Notes: generated from the letters alone by a model not told the origin. Positions 1-10,184 are shown, counted from the first letter of the stretch. The stretch: 64,000 bases of DNA from Pseudomonas sp. SLFW (GCF_009905615.1 NZ_JAAAKW010000002.1:186001-250000); one strand, 5' to 3'. A program made the numbers and translations.

Positions 1-16
1 TGAATTCGCTCCCACA
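1..16. repeat. REP family A, right half only (cut by window edge)
   Basis: The first bases match the right arm of the inverted repeat seen complete at seven other places here (ending GAATTCGCTCCCACA). The left arm lies outside the window. It sits just downstream of the cardiolipin synthase stop codon. Confidence 0.75.
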
Positions 17-41
17 CGGGGCGTGAGCCTCCGCGAATAAA

Positions 42-1481
42 TCACAAAATCGGCGAGATCAACCGCGCCACGCGCATCCCCAACTGCTGTAAGTGGTGAG
101 TCTCTTTGCTTTCCTCAATGGAAATCTCATGGGCCTGGGCGAAATCGTCGCTGAGCATGGCTTCCACCTCCCGCGCAAACTCCTCGTCCACGGTCAGCAG
201 CATCAGCTCGAAATTCAGGCGGAACGAGCGGTTGTCCAGATTGGCGCTGCCGATCGCCGAAATCTCGTTGTCCACCAGCACCACCTTCTGATGCAGGAAC
301 CCCGGCTTGTAGCGGAACATCCGCACGCCCGCGCGCACCGCTTCGAACGCGAACAGGCTGGACGCCGCGTAGACCGTGTAATGGTCAGGCCGCGAGGGCA
401 GCAGCAGGCGCACATCCACCCCGCGTAATACCGCCAGCCGCAAGGCCGCCGATACCGCTTCGTCCGGGATGAAATACGGCGTGGTGATCCACACGCGCTC
501 GGTTGCGGCATGAATGGCTTCCACGAAGAACAGCGAGCAGGTCTCTTGCGAGTCAGCCGGGCCGGTGGCGAGGAACTGGCACAGCACGCCGTCTTCGGGG
601 TAGCTCTCCGGCAGGATCAGCGGCGGCAGTTCGCGGGTTGCCCAGAACCAGTCCTCGGCAAACGATTCCTGCAAACACGCCACCACTGGGCCGACGATGG
701 ACACGTGCGTGTCTCGCCACGGCGCCAGCGGTGGCTTGAGGCCCATGTATTCGTCGCCGACGTTATGGCCGCCGACAAACCCCTTCACGCCATCCACCAC
801 GACGATCTTGCGGTGGTTGCGGAAGTTGACTTGAAAGCGATTGAGCCATCCGCCGCGCGTGGCAAAGGCTTTGATTTGTACGCCGCCTGCCCGAAGTTTT
901 TCGACGTAGCTGGCGGGCAGCGAGTGGCTGCCAATACGGTCGTACAACACGAAAATCTCGACGCCCTCGGCGGCCTTCTCTAACAGCAGCGACTGCAATC
1001 GGCGCCCGAGCCCGTCGTCATGAATGATGAAAAACTGCACGAACACCACGCGCTTCGCCGCCCGTATCGCATCGAAAATGGCCGTGAACGTGGCGTCCCC
1101 GTTGATCAGCAGTTTCACTTCGTTGTTGGCGAGGCACGGCATCCGTCCGAGCTTGGGCATGGCGCGCAGCGACTCATAGGCATCCGAGCGCCGTGCCGCG
1201 ACGGCTTCTTCGATCCAGGGTTTCCAGTTGAAATCGACGATGGCATTGCGCATCTCGTTGTTGGCCTGACGACGCGCCTTGATGTAGGCGTCGAAGGTGC
1301 TGCGGCCAAAGACCAGATAAGGAATGAGTGTGATGTAAGGGATGAAAATCAGCGGCATCGCCCAAGCAATCGAGCCTTGTGCGGTGCGCACGGTCAGCAG
1401 AGCGTGAATCGCTGCTACGATGCCGAGCAGGTGAGTAAAACCAAGCAGATAGCCAAAGAAATACGGGCTGTGGTAATCCAT
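42..1481 (-). CDS. cls: cardiolipin synthase (phospholipase D family)
   Basis: Inner-membrane enzyme that condenses phosphatidylglycerol to cardiolipin. Two N-terminal hydrophobic segments (about residues 8-30 and 38-58) are followed by two complete PLD catalytic motifs, HRKIVVVD and HQKVVLVD, each of the HxKxxxxD form; the second is followed by [10 protein letters not shown]. About 479 residues, normal for ClsA-type enzymes. An in-frame TTG lies two codons upstream at 1487, but I place the start at ATG 1481 because an AAGG stretch stands about 7 bases before it. The gene is monocistronic and divergent from the DUF3617 gene. Confidence 0.93.
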   Translation of the reverse strand: MDYHSPYFFGYLLGFTHLLGIVAAIHALLTVRTAQGSIAWAMPLIFIPYITLIPYLVFGRSTFDAYIKARRQANNEMRNAIVDFNWKPWIEEAVAARRSDAYESLRAMPKLGRMPCLANNEVKLLINGDATFTAIFDAIRAAKRVVFVQFFIIHDDGLGRRLQSLLLEKAAEGVEIFVLYDRIGSHSLPASYVEKLRAGGVQIKAFATRGGWLNRFQVNFRNHRKIVVVDGVKGFVGGHNVGDEYMGLKPPLAPWRDTHVSIVGPVVACLQESFAEDWFWATRELPPLILPESYPEDGVLCQFLATGPADSQETCSLFFVEAIHAATERVWITTPYFIPDEAVSAALRLAVLRGVDVRLLLPSRPDHYTVYAASSLFAFEAVRAGVRMFRYKPGFLHQKVVLVDNEISAIGSANLDNRSFRLNFELMLLTVDEEFAREVEAMLSDDFAQAHEISIEESKETHHLQQLGMRVARLISPIL

Positions 1482-1667
1482 GCGCAACCTTGTGTTCGAG
1501 GCGTATAGGTGTCTAACAGACCACAGCGGGCGGGGATTGTCGCTATTTTATTCTGGCTGCAACTGGTTATCGGATTCGCCGTCTAAGCGTCATCGTCTAG
1601 CGACCTCGCTCGGTCTCGCTGGCATGCCGCAATCACACTGTTTCAGGCAAAAAAGGAAAACAGATTC

Positions 1668-2189
1668 ATGAAAAAGCGCGTATTGGCGTTGATGGTTTGT
1701 CTGGCTGCGCCCTTCGCTCAAGCGCAAGTGCTTCAGCCCGGCTTGTGGGAGCTGACGTCGAGCAACATGCAGGTCGATGGCCAGCAGATGCCGGACATGC
1801 AAATCATGCTCGCCCAACTGCAAATGATGGCCCCTGAACAGCGTGCGGCCATGGAACAAATGCTGGCAAAACAAGGGATTACCTTGGGCGGTCAAGGCGT
1901 TCGGGTGTGTCTGACGCCCGAACAGGTGAAGAACGAGCAGATTCCGCTGACCGATCCCAAGACCGGCTGCACTCAGCAAATCACTGACCGCAACGGGCCT
2001 ACCTGGAAATTCAAGTTCAGTTGCCCACGTGCCCAAGGCACCGGCACTGCGCAGTTCTTGAGTGATCGCCAGTTCACCACCCACGTCATTGGCTCGTTCA
2101 ATGCCACCGGCCAGCAGCAGAATGGCAGCATGGACACTAAAGCCGTGTGGCTGGGCCAGAACTGCGGAACGGTCAAACCGCGCACTTAA
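1668..2189 (+). CDS. DUF3617-type secreted protein
   Basis: 173 residues with a clear Sec signal peptide (MKKRVLALMVCLAAPFAQAQ, cleavage after AQA). The mature part begins with the VLQPGLWELTSS pattern typical of DUF3617 proteins, has a Met/Gln-rich stretch (about residues 35-70), and a C-terminal part with Cys residues (VRVCLTPEQ, TGCTQQ, FSCPRA, QNCGT) that could form disulfides. Function is unknown; the family is periplasmic or envelope-associated. A good ribosome site (AAGGAAAA) precedes the ATG and a strong terminator follows, so it is a single-gene unit. Confidence 0.8.
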   Translation: MKKRVLALMVCLAAPFAQAQVLQPGLWELTSSNMQVDGQQMPDMQIMLAQLQMMAPEQRAAMEQMLAKQGITLGGQGVRVCLTPEQVKNEQIPLTDPKTGCTQQITDRNGPTWKFKFSCPRAQGTGTAQFLSDRQFTTHVIGSFNATGQQQNGSMDTKAVWLGQNCGTVKPRT

Positions 2190-2215
2190 CTCGCTGCAGT
2201 ACGACCGTTCGTCCG

Positions 2216-2246
2216 AACGCCCCGTTTACCGGGGCGTTTTTATTTT
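2216..2246 (+). terminator. intrinsic terminator of the DUF3617 gene
   Basis: A perfect 9-bp stem AACGCCCCG / CGGGGCGTT with a TTTAC loop is followed by TTTTTATTTT. It lies 26 bases after the stop codon and separates this unit from the parS/amidase region. Confidence 0.92.
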
Positions 2247-2266
2247 CAGCGCCAGATTCGTGTCCA

Positions 2267-2282
2267 TGTTCCACGTGGAACA
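2267..2282. other. parS: parS-like ParB binding site
   Basis: TGTTCCACGTGGAACA is a perfect 16-bp palindrome (18 bp counting the flanking A and T). It matches the chromosomal parS sequence bound by ParB in Pseudomonas and many other bacteria. It lies in non-coding DNA. A second partial match (TGTTTCACATGAG, 2289-2301 counting one upstream T) follows with its centre 22 bp, about two helical turns, away. ParB spreading from such sites organises the origin region. Confidence 0.85.
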
Positions 2283-2384
2283 TCTTGTTGTTTCACATGA
2301 GTTTTTGCCTGTTACCCCTTGTTTTAAAGCGGAAAACTCAGCGCATTTCTGTAAAAAGCTTCATCTTCACCGAATGACCTGCAT

Positions 2385-2397
2385 GTTATATTGTTAC
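2385..2397. promoter_or_regulatory. degenerate Zur-box-like element before the amidase
   Basis: GTTATATTGTTAC has one perfect Zur half-site (ATGTTATA) and a second arm matching 4 of 6 positions. It ends 54 bases before the amidase ATG. This is inference: the better Zur box is at 4130-4142, and the amidase belongs to a group known to be Zur-controlled in P. aeruginosa. Confidence 0.4.
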
Positions 2398-2451
2398 GAA
2401 GAATGTCGTTTCTATCCGGGCTGGGATGCTCATCTTTTTTCGGAACGTGTC

Positions 2452-3702
2452 ATGCATCGACGTCAAATGCTGCTCAATATGCTTTTGGCCAGCGCCGCCT
2501 TCGCGCTCCCTTTCTCTGTTAATGCTGCCAATGCCGCGCAAATTCGCAACGCCCGTCTCTGGCGTTCCGATAACAAGCTGCGACTGGTCTTCGACCTCAG
2601 TGGTCCGGTGCAGTACAAAACCTTCACCCTCAGCGCCCCTGAACGCATCATCATTGATGTGAGCGGCGCGCGTCTGGAAGGCAACTTCCCTGAGCTGGCG
2701 CTGGAAAACACGCCGATCAAAGCGATTCGTTCGGGCCATTTCGGACAGGGCGACACGCGCATCGTGCTAGACCTCGCATCGCCCGTGCAGCTCAACAGCT
2801 TCCTGCTCGGTCCAGAAGGTGCGCAAGGCAACCGGTTGGTGGTCGATCTCGGTAACGATTTGAAGCCACATGTGCCGGTGCAACTGGCAGCTGCGCCCGC
2901 CGCGCTGGTCAAGGAACCGCCTCCACCCGTGCTGGACAAAGCGCATCCGAAGCGCGACATCATGGTCGTGGTCGATGCCGGTCATGGTGGTAAAGACCCT
3001 GGCGCTGTCGGCTCCAAGGGTGAGCGCGAGAAAGACGTGGTGTTGTCCATCGCGCAACTGCTCGCTAAGCGGTTGAAGCGTGAGAAAGGCTTCGACGTGC
3101 GTCTGGTGCGTAACGACGACTTCTTCGTCCCGTTGCGCAAACGCGTAGACATCGCTCGCAAATACAACGCTGACATGTTCATCTCGGTGCACGCCGATGC
3201 GGCACCGAGGCTGACGGCTTCAGGTGCATCGGTGTTCGCGTTGTCTGAAAACGGCGCGACCTCGGCCACGGCCCGTTTCATGGCTCAGCGCGAGAATGGC
3301 GCGGACTTGATTGGCGCGACCAGCCTGTTGAACCTGAAAGACAAGGACCCGATGCTCGCGGGCGTGATTCTCGACATGTCGATGAACGCGACCATTGCGG
3401 CGAGCCTGCAACTGGGTCACACCGTGCTCGGCAGTCTGGAAGGCGTCACCACGCTGCATCAGAAACGCGTCGAGCAGGCCGGGTTTGCGGTGCTGAAATC
3501 GCCGGACGTGCCGTCGATTCTGGTCGAGACCGGCTTTATCTCCAACAGCCGCGACAGCCAGCGTCTGGTGACGGCGCGCCACCAACAGGCCGTGGCGGAT
3601 GGGCTGTTCACCGGGATGAAGCAATACTTCGAGGCCAACCCACCTGCAGGCTCGTTCATCGCTTGGCGGCAGGAGCAGAAGGCGGAACAGGCGGTCGTTT
3701 AA
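2452..3702 (+). CDS. N-acetylmuramoyl-L-alanine amidase (AmiA/AmiC type)
   Basis: Periplasmic zinc amidase that cuts the bond between MurNAc and the peptide during cell separation and wall turnover. About 416 residues: a signal sequence (MHRRQMLLNMLLASAAFALPFSVNA, possibly Tat because of the early RR), an AMIN domain (about 28-130) that targets peptidoglycan or the septum, and an Amidase_3 domain (about 170-400). The catalytic domain keeps the zinc ligands DAGHGG, the Glu in EREKDVV, SVHAD, and the catalytic Glu in ETGFISN. A longer reading frame is open upstream from 2062, but it overlaps the DUF3617 gene and the terminator, so ATG 2452 before the signal peptide is chosen. In P. aeruginosa the homologue near the Zur-controlled genes is called amiA. 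Confidence 0.9.
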   Translation: MHRRQMLLNMLLASAAFALPFSVNAANAAQIRNARLWRSDNKLRLVFDLSGPVQYKTFTLSAPERIIIDVSGARLEGNFPELALENTPIKAIRSGHFGQGDTRIVLDLASPVQLNSFLLGPEGAQGNRLVVDLGNDLKPHVPVQLAAAPAALVKEPPPPVLDKAHPKRDIMVVVDAGHGGKDPGAVGSKGEREKDVVLSIAQLLAKRLKREKGFDVRLVRNDDFFVPLRKRVDIARKYNADMFISVHADAAPRLTASGASVFALSENGATSATARFMAQRENGADLIGATSLLNLKDKDPMLAGVILDMSMNATIAASLQLGHTVLGSLEGVTTLHQKRVEQAGFAVLKSPDVPSILVETGFISNSRDSQRLVTARHQQAVADGLFTGMKQYFEANPPAGSFIAWRQEQKAEQAVV

Positions 3703-4091
3703 CGACAGCCCATCACGCGATCACAGGTGATCTTGCTCCGGCTGCCGCTGGAGCTGGACACCCGGCTGATCGTCGTCCAGCCGACTTTCTGGATGTACCC
3801 CACCCAGGCCTCGCCATCCGAGGCCAACCCCGTGAAAAACGTTATCGAGCCATAACGGCTGTTGGTTTGCGCCCACGTGCGATTGCCCACGCTTTCGTAC
3901 CCGCGCAAATACATCGTCGTGCCCGACATCGCCACGCTGTACTGGTTGTTATAGGCGTCGATGCACGCCAGCAAAGTTGCGCTGCGCGTACATAACGCCC
4001 GATCCAGCCTCGGCGACGGAGGTGCAGCCCACACCTGTGTGCCTAGCAGCAGAGCGACAAACCCGGCGAAAACGTTGGAAACCCTGACCAT
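3699..4091 (-). CDS. small secreted Cys-containing protein, function unknown
   Basis: 130 residues with a Sec signal peptide (hydrophobic core then TQVWA, cleavage near residue 22). Mature part about 108 residues with four Cys (LCTR, LACID, TCDR, GCR) and many Ser/Thr/Tyr. I recognise no domain. Its stop codon overlaps the amidase stop codon tail-to-tail (bases 3699-3702). Its start lies 45 bases from the centre of a perfect Zur-type palindrome shared with the divergent COG0523 GTPase gene, so I infer control by zinc. Confidence 0.75.
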   Translation of the reverse strand: MVRVSNVFAGFVALLLGTQVWAAPPSPRLDRALCTRSATLLACIDAYNNQYSVAMSGTTMYLRGYESVGNRTWAQTNSRYGSITFFTGLASDGEAWVGYIQKVGWTTISRVSSSSGSRSKITCDRVMGCR

Positions 4092-4129
4092 CGAGCGGAC
4101 CTTGTAAAAAGTGTTAGCAGGTTTGCATT

Positions 4130-4142
4130 GTTATACTATAAC
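4130..4142. promoter_or_regulatory. Zur-type operator between divergent genes
   Basis: GTTATACTATAAC is a perfect inverted repeat (GTTATA, one central base, TATAAC), the form of the gammaproteobacterial Zur box. Its centre (4136) is exactly 45 bases from each start codon (4091 minus, 4181 plus), so one bound Zur dimer set could repress both genes when zinc is ample. Confidence 0.85.
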
Positions 4143-4180
4143 GTAAAAAGCACCTGAACTTGCTACCTGATGAGACCTCC

Positions 4181-5383
<1,203 letters not shown>

Positions 5384-5410
5384 TGCGAAGGCTTAGCGCG
5401 GTGGAACAAC

Positions 5411-5500
5411 TGTGGGAGCGAATTCATTCGCGAGAGGACGGTACATTCGATAGAGATTTGTCGAATGTACCTACGCATCGCGAATGAATTCGCTCCCACA
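5411..5500. repeat. REP family A, complete inverted pair
   Basis: Two arms of the type GGGAGCGAATTCATTCGCGA face each other about 90 bp end to end, with a smaller internal inverted repeat (ACATTCGA / TCGAATGT). It lies between the convergent ends of the first COG0523 gene and the small secreted protein gene, where such BIME-type pairs are usual. Confidence 0.9.
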
Positions 5501-5538
5501 GGACTGTGTGCATTCGTCAGATCAAATGGTTTGGATGC

Positions 5539-5910
5539 TCACTGCGCCTTCCACACCCCTTTGCTCTGCTCCTCGCAGAACGGCTTGAGGAACGCGGCGT
5601 CGCTGGCCACGCCGTAATAGTGAATGTTCTGCCGATAAGGCATATTGGCGACTTGCGCGTTGCTGCACTGGCCGAATGACCCGCTCGGGCACTGTTCGGC
5701 GTAGGTCACTTCGATTTTCTGATCCTTCAACTGCGGTTTGCAGAAGCCGTCGTGGAACAGATCGGGCGGAATGGTGAGATTTTCCTGACAGACTTTCACG
5801 TCAAGCCGCTCGGCCTGGCTGTGGACTACACAGGATTCGGCCCACGCCTGACTCGACGTGACCGCCAACAGCATCAACGCCAGCCGCGTGGGCAGCCAGA
5901 TTGCTCGCAT
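5539..5910 (-). CDS. small secreted Cys-rich protein, function unknown
   Basis: 123 residues with a signal peptide (MRAIWLPTRLALMLLAVTSSQAWA, cleavage before ESC). The mature protein is about 99 residues with six Cys, an even number that suggests disulfides in the periplasm. No domain recognised. It is divergent from the second COG0523 GTPase gene with only 54 bases between, repeating the layout of the first COG0523/secreted-protein pair. No Zur box is visible in that gap. Confidence 0.7.
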   Translation of the reverse strand: MRAIWLPTRLALMLLAVTSSQAWAESCVVHSQAERLDVKVCQENLTIPPDLFHDGFCKPQLKDQKIEVTYAEQCPSGSFGQCSNAQVANMPYRQNIHYYGVASDAAFLKPFCEEQSKGVWKAQ

Positions 5911-5964
5911 TCATTACCTCCGTGTGCGCTCGTTCTCGGGAGCGACGTTCAAGAATGGCCGGAC

Positions 5965-6927
5965 ATGCTGCAGAACATCCCCACCCATGTCATTGCTGGC
6001 CCTTTGGGCGCAGGCAAGACCAGCCTGATCAAGTACCTGTTGTCGCAGAAACCGGCGAATGAACGCTGGGCGATTCTGATCAACGAGTTCGGCCAGATAG
6101 GTCTGGACGCGGCACTGCTCAGCACGGCGCAAGATGGTATCGCACTTGGTGAAGTCGCTGGCGGTTGCCTGTGCTGCGTCAACGGTGCGCCGTTTCAGAT
6201 CGGACTGGGTCGATTGCTGCGCAAGGCTCGGCCGGACCGACTGTTCATCGAGCCGTCCGGTCTCGGGCATCCCGTCCAGCTGTTGAAGCAATTGCGAGAG
6301 GCGCCGTGGCTCGGGGTGCTGGCCGTTCAGCCCAGCGTCATCGTTCTGGACGCTCGGGCCCTTGCAGCCGGAAAACCTCTCCCGCCGACTCAACAAGAGG
6401 CTGTGGGAAACGCCGGTCTGTTGGTGCTTAACAAATCGGAGGGGCTGAACGCCGCGGCCCGAGACACCCTCGTCACGATGCTGCCCGAACGCGCTGTGTG
6501 CTGGACTGAATCTGGCGCGCTGCCGCTGCAACGCTTGCCCGGCATCGATGCAAAAGCCAATGAGGGTGTGGATAAGTTCGTTGCGTTCCGATCTCTTGCT
6601 CAATTGCCAGCGGTCTGGGTCGACCCGATGACGCCGATTTGTCTGAGTCAGGCTCAGCCTGAAGGCTGGAGCATTGGCTGGCGTTGGCACCCGGAGCGTA
6701 TTTTCGATGCGGCCAGAGTCCAAGGTTGGCTGCGAAGCCTTGAATGGCGCCGTGCCAAGCTGGTTATCCACAGCGGATCGGGGTGGGTTTCGGGCAATGC
6801 GCTGGAGAGCGGCGAGTTTGAATGGGCGCCGAGTGAATGGCGCAAGGATTCGAGGCTTGAATTGATTTTCAATGAACCTCAAGCCGAGGTTCAACTGACC
6901 GCGCAGCTCGCGAACTGTATGGCCTAG
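5965..6927 (+). CDS. second COG0523 (CobW-like) GTPase
   Basis: 320 residues of the G3E metallochaperone GTPase family, distinct from the paralogue 600 bp upstream. Motifs: Walker A GPLGAGKT (near residue 12), CxCC motif GGCLCCVN, FIEPSGLGHP as the switch region, and NKSE replacing the usual NKxD. The C-terminal part (GWSIGWRWHPERIFD) corresponds to the CobW_C region. The frame is open from 5752, but that part overlaps the divergent secreted-protein gene, so the start at ATG 5965 just before the Walker A strand is chosen; its ribosome site is weak. A role in zinc or another metal is inferred from the family and neighbours. Confidence 0.82.
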   Translation: MLQNIPTHVIAGPLGAGKTSLIKYLLSQKPANERWAILINEFGQIGLDAALLSTAQDGIALGEVAGGCLCCVNGAPFQIGLGRLLRKARPDRLFIEPSGLGHPVQLLKQLREAPWLGVLAVQPSVIVLDARALAAGKPLPPTQQEAVGNAGLLVLNKSEGLNAAARDTLVTMLPERAVCWTESGALPLQRLPGIDAKANEGVDKFVAFRSLAQLPAVWVDPMTPICLSQAQPEGWSIGWRWHPERIFDAARVQGWLRSLEWRRAKLVIHSGSGWVSGNALESGEFEWAPSEWRKDSRLELIFNEPQAEVQLTAQLANCMA

Positions 6928-6947
6928 CGCTGCTTATCCACAGCGGC

Positions 6948-7340
6948 TTACTGCTTCCACTTATTGTGCTCTTGCCGCCATTCGGCGAGCTGGATGATTT
7001 CGGCCGTCGGCTTCGGGTCTTTGATTTCAAACGGGTAGGGCGCCAGTTCGATCTGCGCAGTGTGTGCGCCAAACATCGTGATCGTGCCGGGGTGGCGTTG
7101 CTCGCCCGTCACCGTGAATTCGAAGTTGTACACCCGGGCCAGACGCTTGCGGCCTTCGTTGTCGCGCTTGAACGCGATACGGCGCAGCGCCACGTTGCCG
7201 TCGAGCAATTCAATGTCGAGCTTGGCGCAGTGCTGTTTGACACGCTCCAGCGCCCGTTCACGTAGACCATGGGAGTGCCACAGCCAAGCGCCAGCAGTCG
7301 CCAGCAGCATCAGGACGAAAATATTGCCCAGGGTCAGCAT
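6948..7340 (-). CDS. DUF3301-type single-pass membrane protein
   Basis: 130 residues. One N-terminal membrane segment (LGNIFVLMLLATAGAWLW) is followed by a soluble domain with the DUF3301 look (RALERVKQHC, LDIELLDGNVALRRI, YNFEFTVTGEQRHPG). Function unknown. It is convergent with the second COG0523 gene, with about 20 bases between their stops. Confidence 0.78.
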   Translation of the reverse strand: MLTLGNIFVLMLLATAGAWLWHSHGLRERALERVKQHCAKLDIELLDGNVALRRIAFKRDNEGRKRLARVYNFEFTVTGEQRHPGTITMFGAHTAQIELAPYPFEIKDPKPTAEIIQLAEWRQEHNKWKQ

Positions 7341-7592
7341 GGAAAGAGAGCTCCAACAGAAGGTGTCCAGCTTAACTGCGTCAGGTCACTGACAGCCATA
7401 GTGCGTCCGTTTAATTTCGCTTCACTTCGTCCGCCTGCGCTGTTGCTGTGCTTTACGGCCACCGTTACCCATTGAACTGAGGGAGGCCGCGCCTTAGCGA
7501 ATGCGGTAGGCCAGTTGCAATGTGTTGACTGACCCATCGCATTCGCCAGCCAGCCGACTCCCCCAAGACGCATTACGCCTGATCGACGTTGC
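7341..7592. other. intergenic stretch, no convincing gene
   Basis: A 99-codon frame on the minus strand overlaps both neighbours and has no convincing start or domain. A perfect 9-bp inverted repeat GCGAATGCG (7497-7505) / CGCATTCGC (7538-7546) is present without a T-run. The composition looks unlike the flanking genes; I see nothing else. Confidence 0.4.
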
Positions 7593-8078
7593 TCAAATCC
7601 CATCCTCGCGAATTTCGCGATAGCGTTTTTCAAGCTCCTGGCGCAATTGGCGCCGCTGCTGCGCTTGCACGTAGCGGCGCTTGTCTTCGCTGGTCTGCGG
7701 ATCCAACGGCGGAACGCTGGCCGGTTTGCGTTGGTCGTCCACCGCCACCATGGTGAAAAAGCAGCTGTTGGTGTGACGCACCGAGCGCTCGCGGATGTTT
7801 TCCGTCACCACCTTGATCCCGACTTCCATCGACGTGTTGCCGGTGTAGTTCACCGAAGCCAGGAAGGTCACCAGTTCGCCGACGTGAATCGGCTCGCGGA
7901 AAATCACCTGATCCACTGACAGCGTCACAACATAACGACCGGCGTAACGGCTCGCGCACGCGTAGGCGACTTCATCGAGGTATTTGAGAAGGGTGCCGCC
8001 GTGCACGTTGCCAGAAAAGTTGGCCATGTCCGGGGTCATCAATACAGTCATCGACAGCTGGGCGTTTCCGGGTTCCAT
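7593..8078 (-). CDS. acyl-CoA thioesterase (hotdog fold)
   Basis: 161 residues from ATG 8078 (MEPGNAQLSMTVLM). Single hotdog domain of the YciA/cytosolic acyl-CoA hydrolase type: GNVHGGTLLKYLDEVAYACASRYAG contains the conserved N-x-H-G-G-x-L-x-x-x-x-D catalytic helix, followed by DQVIFREPIHVGELV. The charged C-terminal tail (KRRYVQAQQRRQLRQELEKR) is typical of the Pseudomonas members. It releases CoA from fatty acyl-CoA. An open frame extends 26 codons upstream, but that part is not conserved-looking. Confidence 0.85.
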   Translation of the reverse strand: MEPGNAQLSMTVLMTPDMANFSGNVHGGTLLKYLDEVAYACASRYAGRYVVTLSVDQVIFREPIHVGELVTFLASVNYTGNTSMEVGIKVVTENIRERSVRHTNSCFFTMVAVDDQRKPASVPPLDPQTSEDKRRYVQAQQRRQLRQELEKRYREIREDGI

Positions 8079-8384
8079 AGCGTGCTCACGGTCTGGTTGG
8101 GTCAATTGGCACCTCGGGTGGGTGCTCGAAATAAAATCGGCTATCAAAACCAACACTATCGGGACGCTGGCAGCCGGGCTGCCGTCACGCCTGAGGTCGA
8201 TCTGTTTCCATATATTGCACCGGCTTCATCGGCTTTTGTGCGGTGTTAACCTGCGAAAACCCTTGGATGGGGTATTTCCTGCGTTCCGCTCAGAAATTTC
8301 TGACTCTGCTGGCGATCTTTCGCACCGCAGCCGTCTCCTTTTCAGCATGAACGCGCATCTTTAGTCGTCACAAGGAGCCGCGCC
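8079..8384. other. intergenic region between divergent genes, promoters only
   Basis: About 306 bases between the thioesterase and the antiporter starts. It should contain both promoters; no strong hairpin, repeat or small gene was found. A clear ribosome site AAGGAG lies at 8372-8377, eight bases before the antiporter ATG. Confidence 0.5.
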
Positions 8385-10148
8385 ATGCATGCCATCAGTT
8401 TCATTCAGGACCTGGCAGTCATCATGCTGGTGGCTGGCGTGGTCACCGTTCTCTTCCATCGACTCAAACAACCGGTCGTCCTCGGCTATATCGTCGCCGG
8501 GTTCATCATCGGGCCGCACACTCCGCCATTCGGCCTGATCCACGACGAAGACACCATCAAGATCCTTGCTGAACTGGGCGTGATCTTCCTCATGTTCTGT
8601 CTGGGACTGGAATTCAGTCTGCGCAAACTGTTCAAGGTCGGCGCTACGGCGTTCGTCGCCGCCTTCCTCGAAATCATGCTGATGATCTGGATCGGCTATG
8701 AAATCGGCCAGTATTTTGGCTGGAGCACCATGGATTCGCTGTTCTTGGGAGCGATTTTGGCCATCTCCTCGACCACGATCATCGTCAAGGCGCTCAACGA
8801 CCTGAAGATGAAGAACCAGCGTTTCGCCCAACTGATCTTCGGCGTGCTGATCGTGGAAGACATCCTCGGCATCGGCATCATCGCGCTGTTGTCGGGCATT
8901 GCGGTCAGCGGCTCGGTGAGTTCCGGTGAAGTGTTCTCTACCGTCGGCAAGCTTTCGTTGTTCATGATCGTCGCGCTGGTGATCGGGATTTTGCTGGTGC
9001 CGCGTTTGCTGGCCTACGTCGCGAAATTCGAAAGCAACGAAATGTTGTTGGTCACGGTCCTGGGCCTGTGTTTCGGCTTCTGTCTGCTGGTGGTCAAACT
9101 CGAGTACAGCATGGTGCTGGGGGCTTTTCTGATCGGCGCGATCATGGCCGAATCGAAGCAACTGGCGAAGATAGAGCACCTGATCGAGCCCATTCGCGAC
9201 ATGTTCAGCGCGATCTTCTTTGTCGCCATCGGCTTGCTTATCGACCCGCAGATCCTGCTTGCCTACGCATGGCCCATCGCTGTGATCACCGTGGCTGTGG
9301 TGCTGGGCAAGATGCTGTCCTGCGGCTTGGGCGCGTTTATCGCGGGGAATGACGGCAAGACTTCGCTTCGCGTCGGGATGGGGCTGTCACAGATTGGCGA
9401 GTTTTCTTTCATCATCGCCGCGCTCGGGATGACATTGCAGGTCACTAGCGATTTTCTCTACCCGGTGGCGGTGGCCGTGTCGGCGATCACTACATTGCTC
9501 ACACCGTATCTGATTCGGGCTGCCGATCCACTGTCCCACACGTTGGCGAGGATCATGCCTACGCGAGTGGCCCGGGTTTTCGGTCTGTACGGAGAGTGGC
9601 TGCGCAGCATTCAGCCACAGGGGCAGGGGGCGTTACTGGCTTCGATGATTCGCAAGATCCTGCTGCAAGTGGGGGTGAACCTGGCGCTGGTGGTGGCGAT
9701 CTTCTTCTGCGGTGCTTATTTCGCCGAGCGCATTGGGGATTACTTCAGCGAATGGGTCAGCGAAGTCGGTCAGCAGAAGGCCTGGATATGGGGCGCTTCT
9801 TTACTGTTGTCGCTACCGTTTCTGATCGCGGCCTATCGCAAGCTGAAAGCGCTGTCGATGCTGTTGGCCGAGATGAGTGTGAAGCCAGAGATGGCGGGCA
9901 GGCATACCGCACGCGTACGCCGAGTGATTGCGGAAGTGATCCCGTTGCTGTCGCTGGTGGTGATTTTCCTGCTGATCGCCCTGCTATCGGCGAGCATGCT
10001 GCCGACTCACGAATGGTTGCTGCTGATCGTGATCGTGGCAGCGGTGGTGGCGGCGGTGCTGTGGCGCTGGTTCATCCGGGTGCACACCCGCATGCAAATC
10101 GCGCTGCTGGAAACACTGGGGAATCATCAGGAGCCTTCAGAGCATTGA
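8385..10148 (+). CDS. CPA2-family cation/proton antiporter (Kef-like)
   Basis: 587 residues. The N-terminal two thirds is a Na+/H+ exchanger domain of about 12 membrane segments, with the CPA2 hallmarks VVLGYIVAGFIIGP and ELGVIFLMFCLGLEFSL and a conserved SSTTIIVKAL helix. Instead of a TrkA-N nucleotide-binding domain it has a C-terminal part with three or four further membrane segments (about 425-560) and a short charged tail. It probably exchanges K+ or Na+ for protons at the inner membrane; the ion cannot be read from the sequence. Confidence 0.85.
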   Translation: MHAISFIQDLAVIMLVAGVVTVLFHRLKQPVVLGYIVAGFIIGPHTPPFGLIHDEDTIKILAELGVIFLMFCLGLEFSLRKLFKVGATAFVAAFLEIMLMIWIGYEIGQYFGWSTMDSLFLGAILAISSTTIIVKALNDLKMKNQRFAQLIFGVLIVEDILGIGIIALLSGIAVSGSVSSGEVFSTVGKLSLFMIVALVIGILLVPRLLAYVAKFESNEMLLVTVLGLCFGFCLLVVKLEYSMVLGAFLIGAIMAESKQLAKIEHLIEPIRDMFSAIFFVAIGLLIDPQILLAYAWPIAVITVAVVLGKMLSCGLGAFIAGNDGKTSLRVGMGLSQIGEFSFIIAALGMTLQVTSDFLYPVAVAVSAITTLLTPYLIRAADPLSHTLARIMPTRVARVFGLYGEWLRSIQPQGQGALLASMIRKILLQVGVNLALVVAIFFCGAYFAERIGDYFSEWVSEVGQQKAWIWGASLLLSLPFLIAAYRKLKALSMLLAEMSVKPEMAGRHTARVRRVIAEVIPLLSLVVIFLLIALLSASMLPTHEWLLLIVIVAAVVAAVLWRWFIRVHTRMQIALLETLGNHQEPSEH

Positions 10149-10184
10149 GCTGCTGAAGGCTTCCCTGCGTGCGTGGGAAATATC

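Noticed and set aside
7334..7633. 99-codon minus-strand frame between DUF3301 and the thioesterase
   Set aside because: Overlaps the thioesterase 3' end and the DUF3301 start, no ribosome site, no domain.
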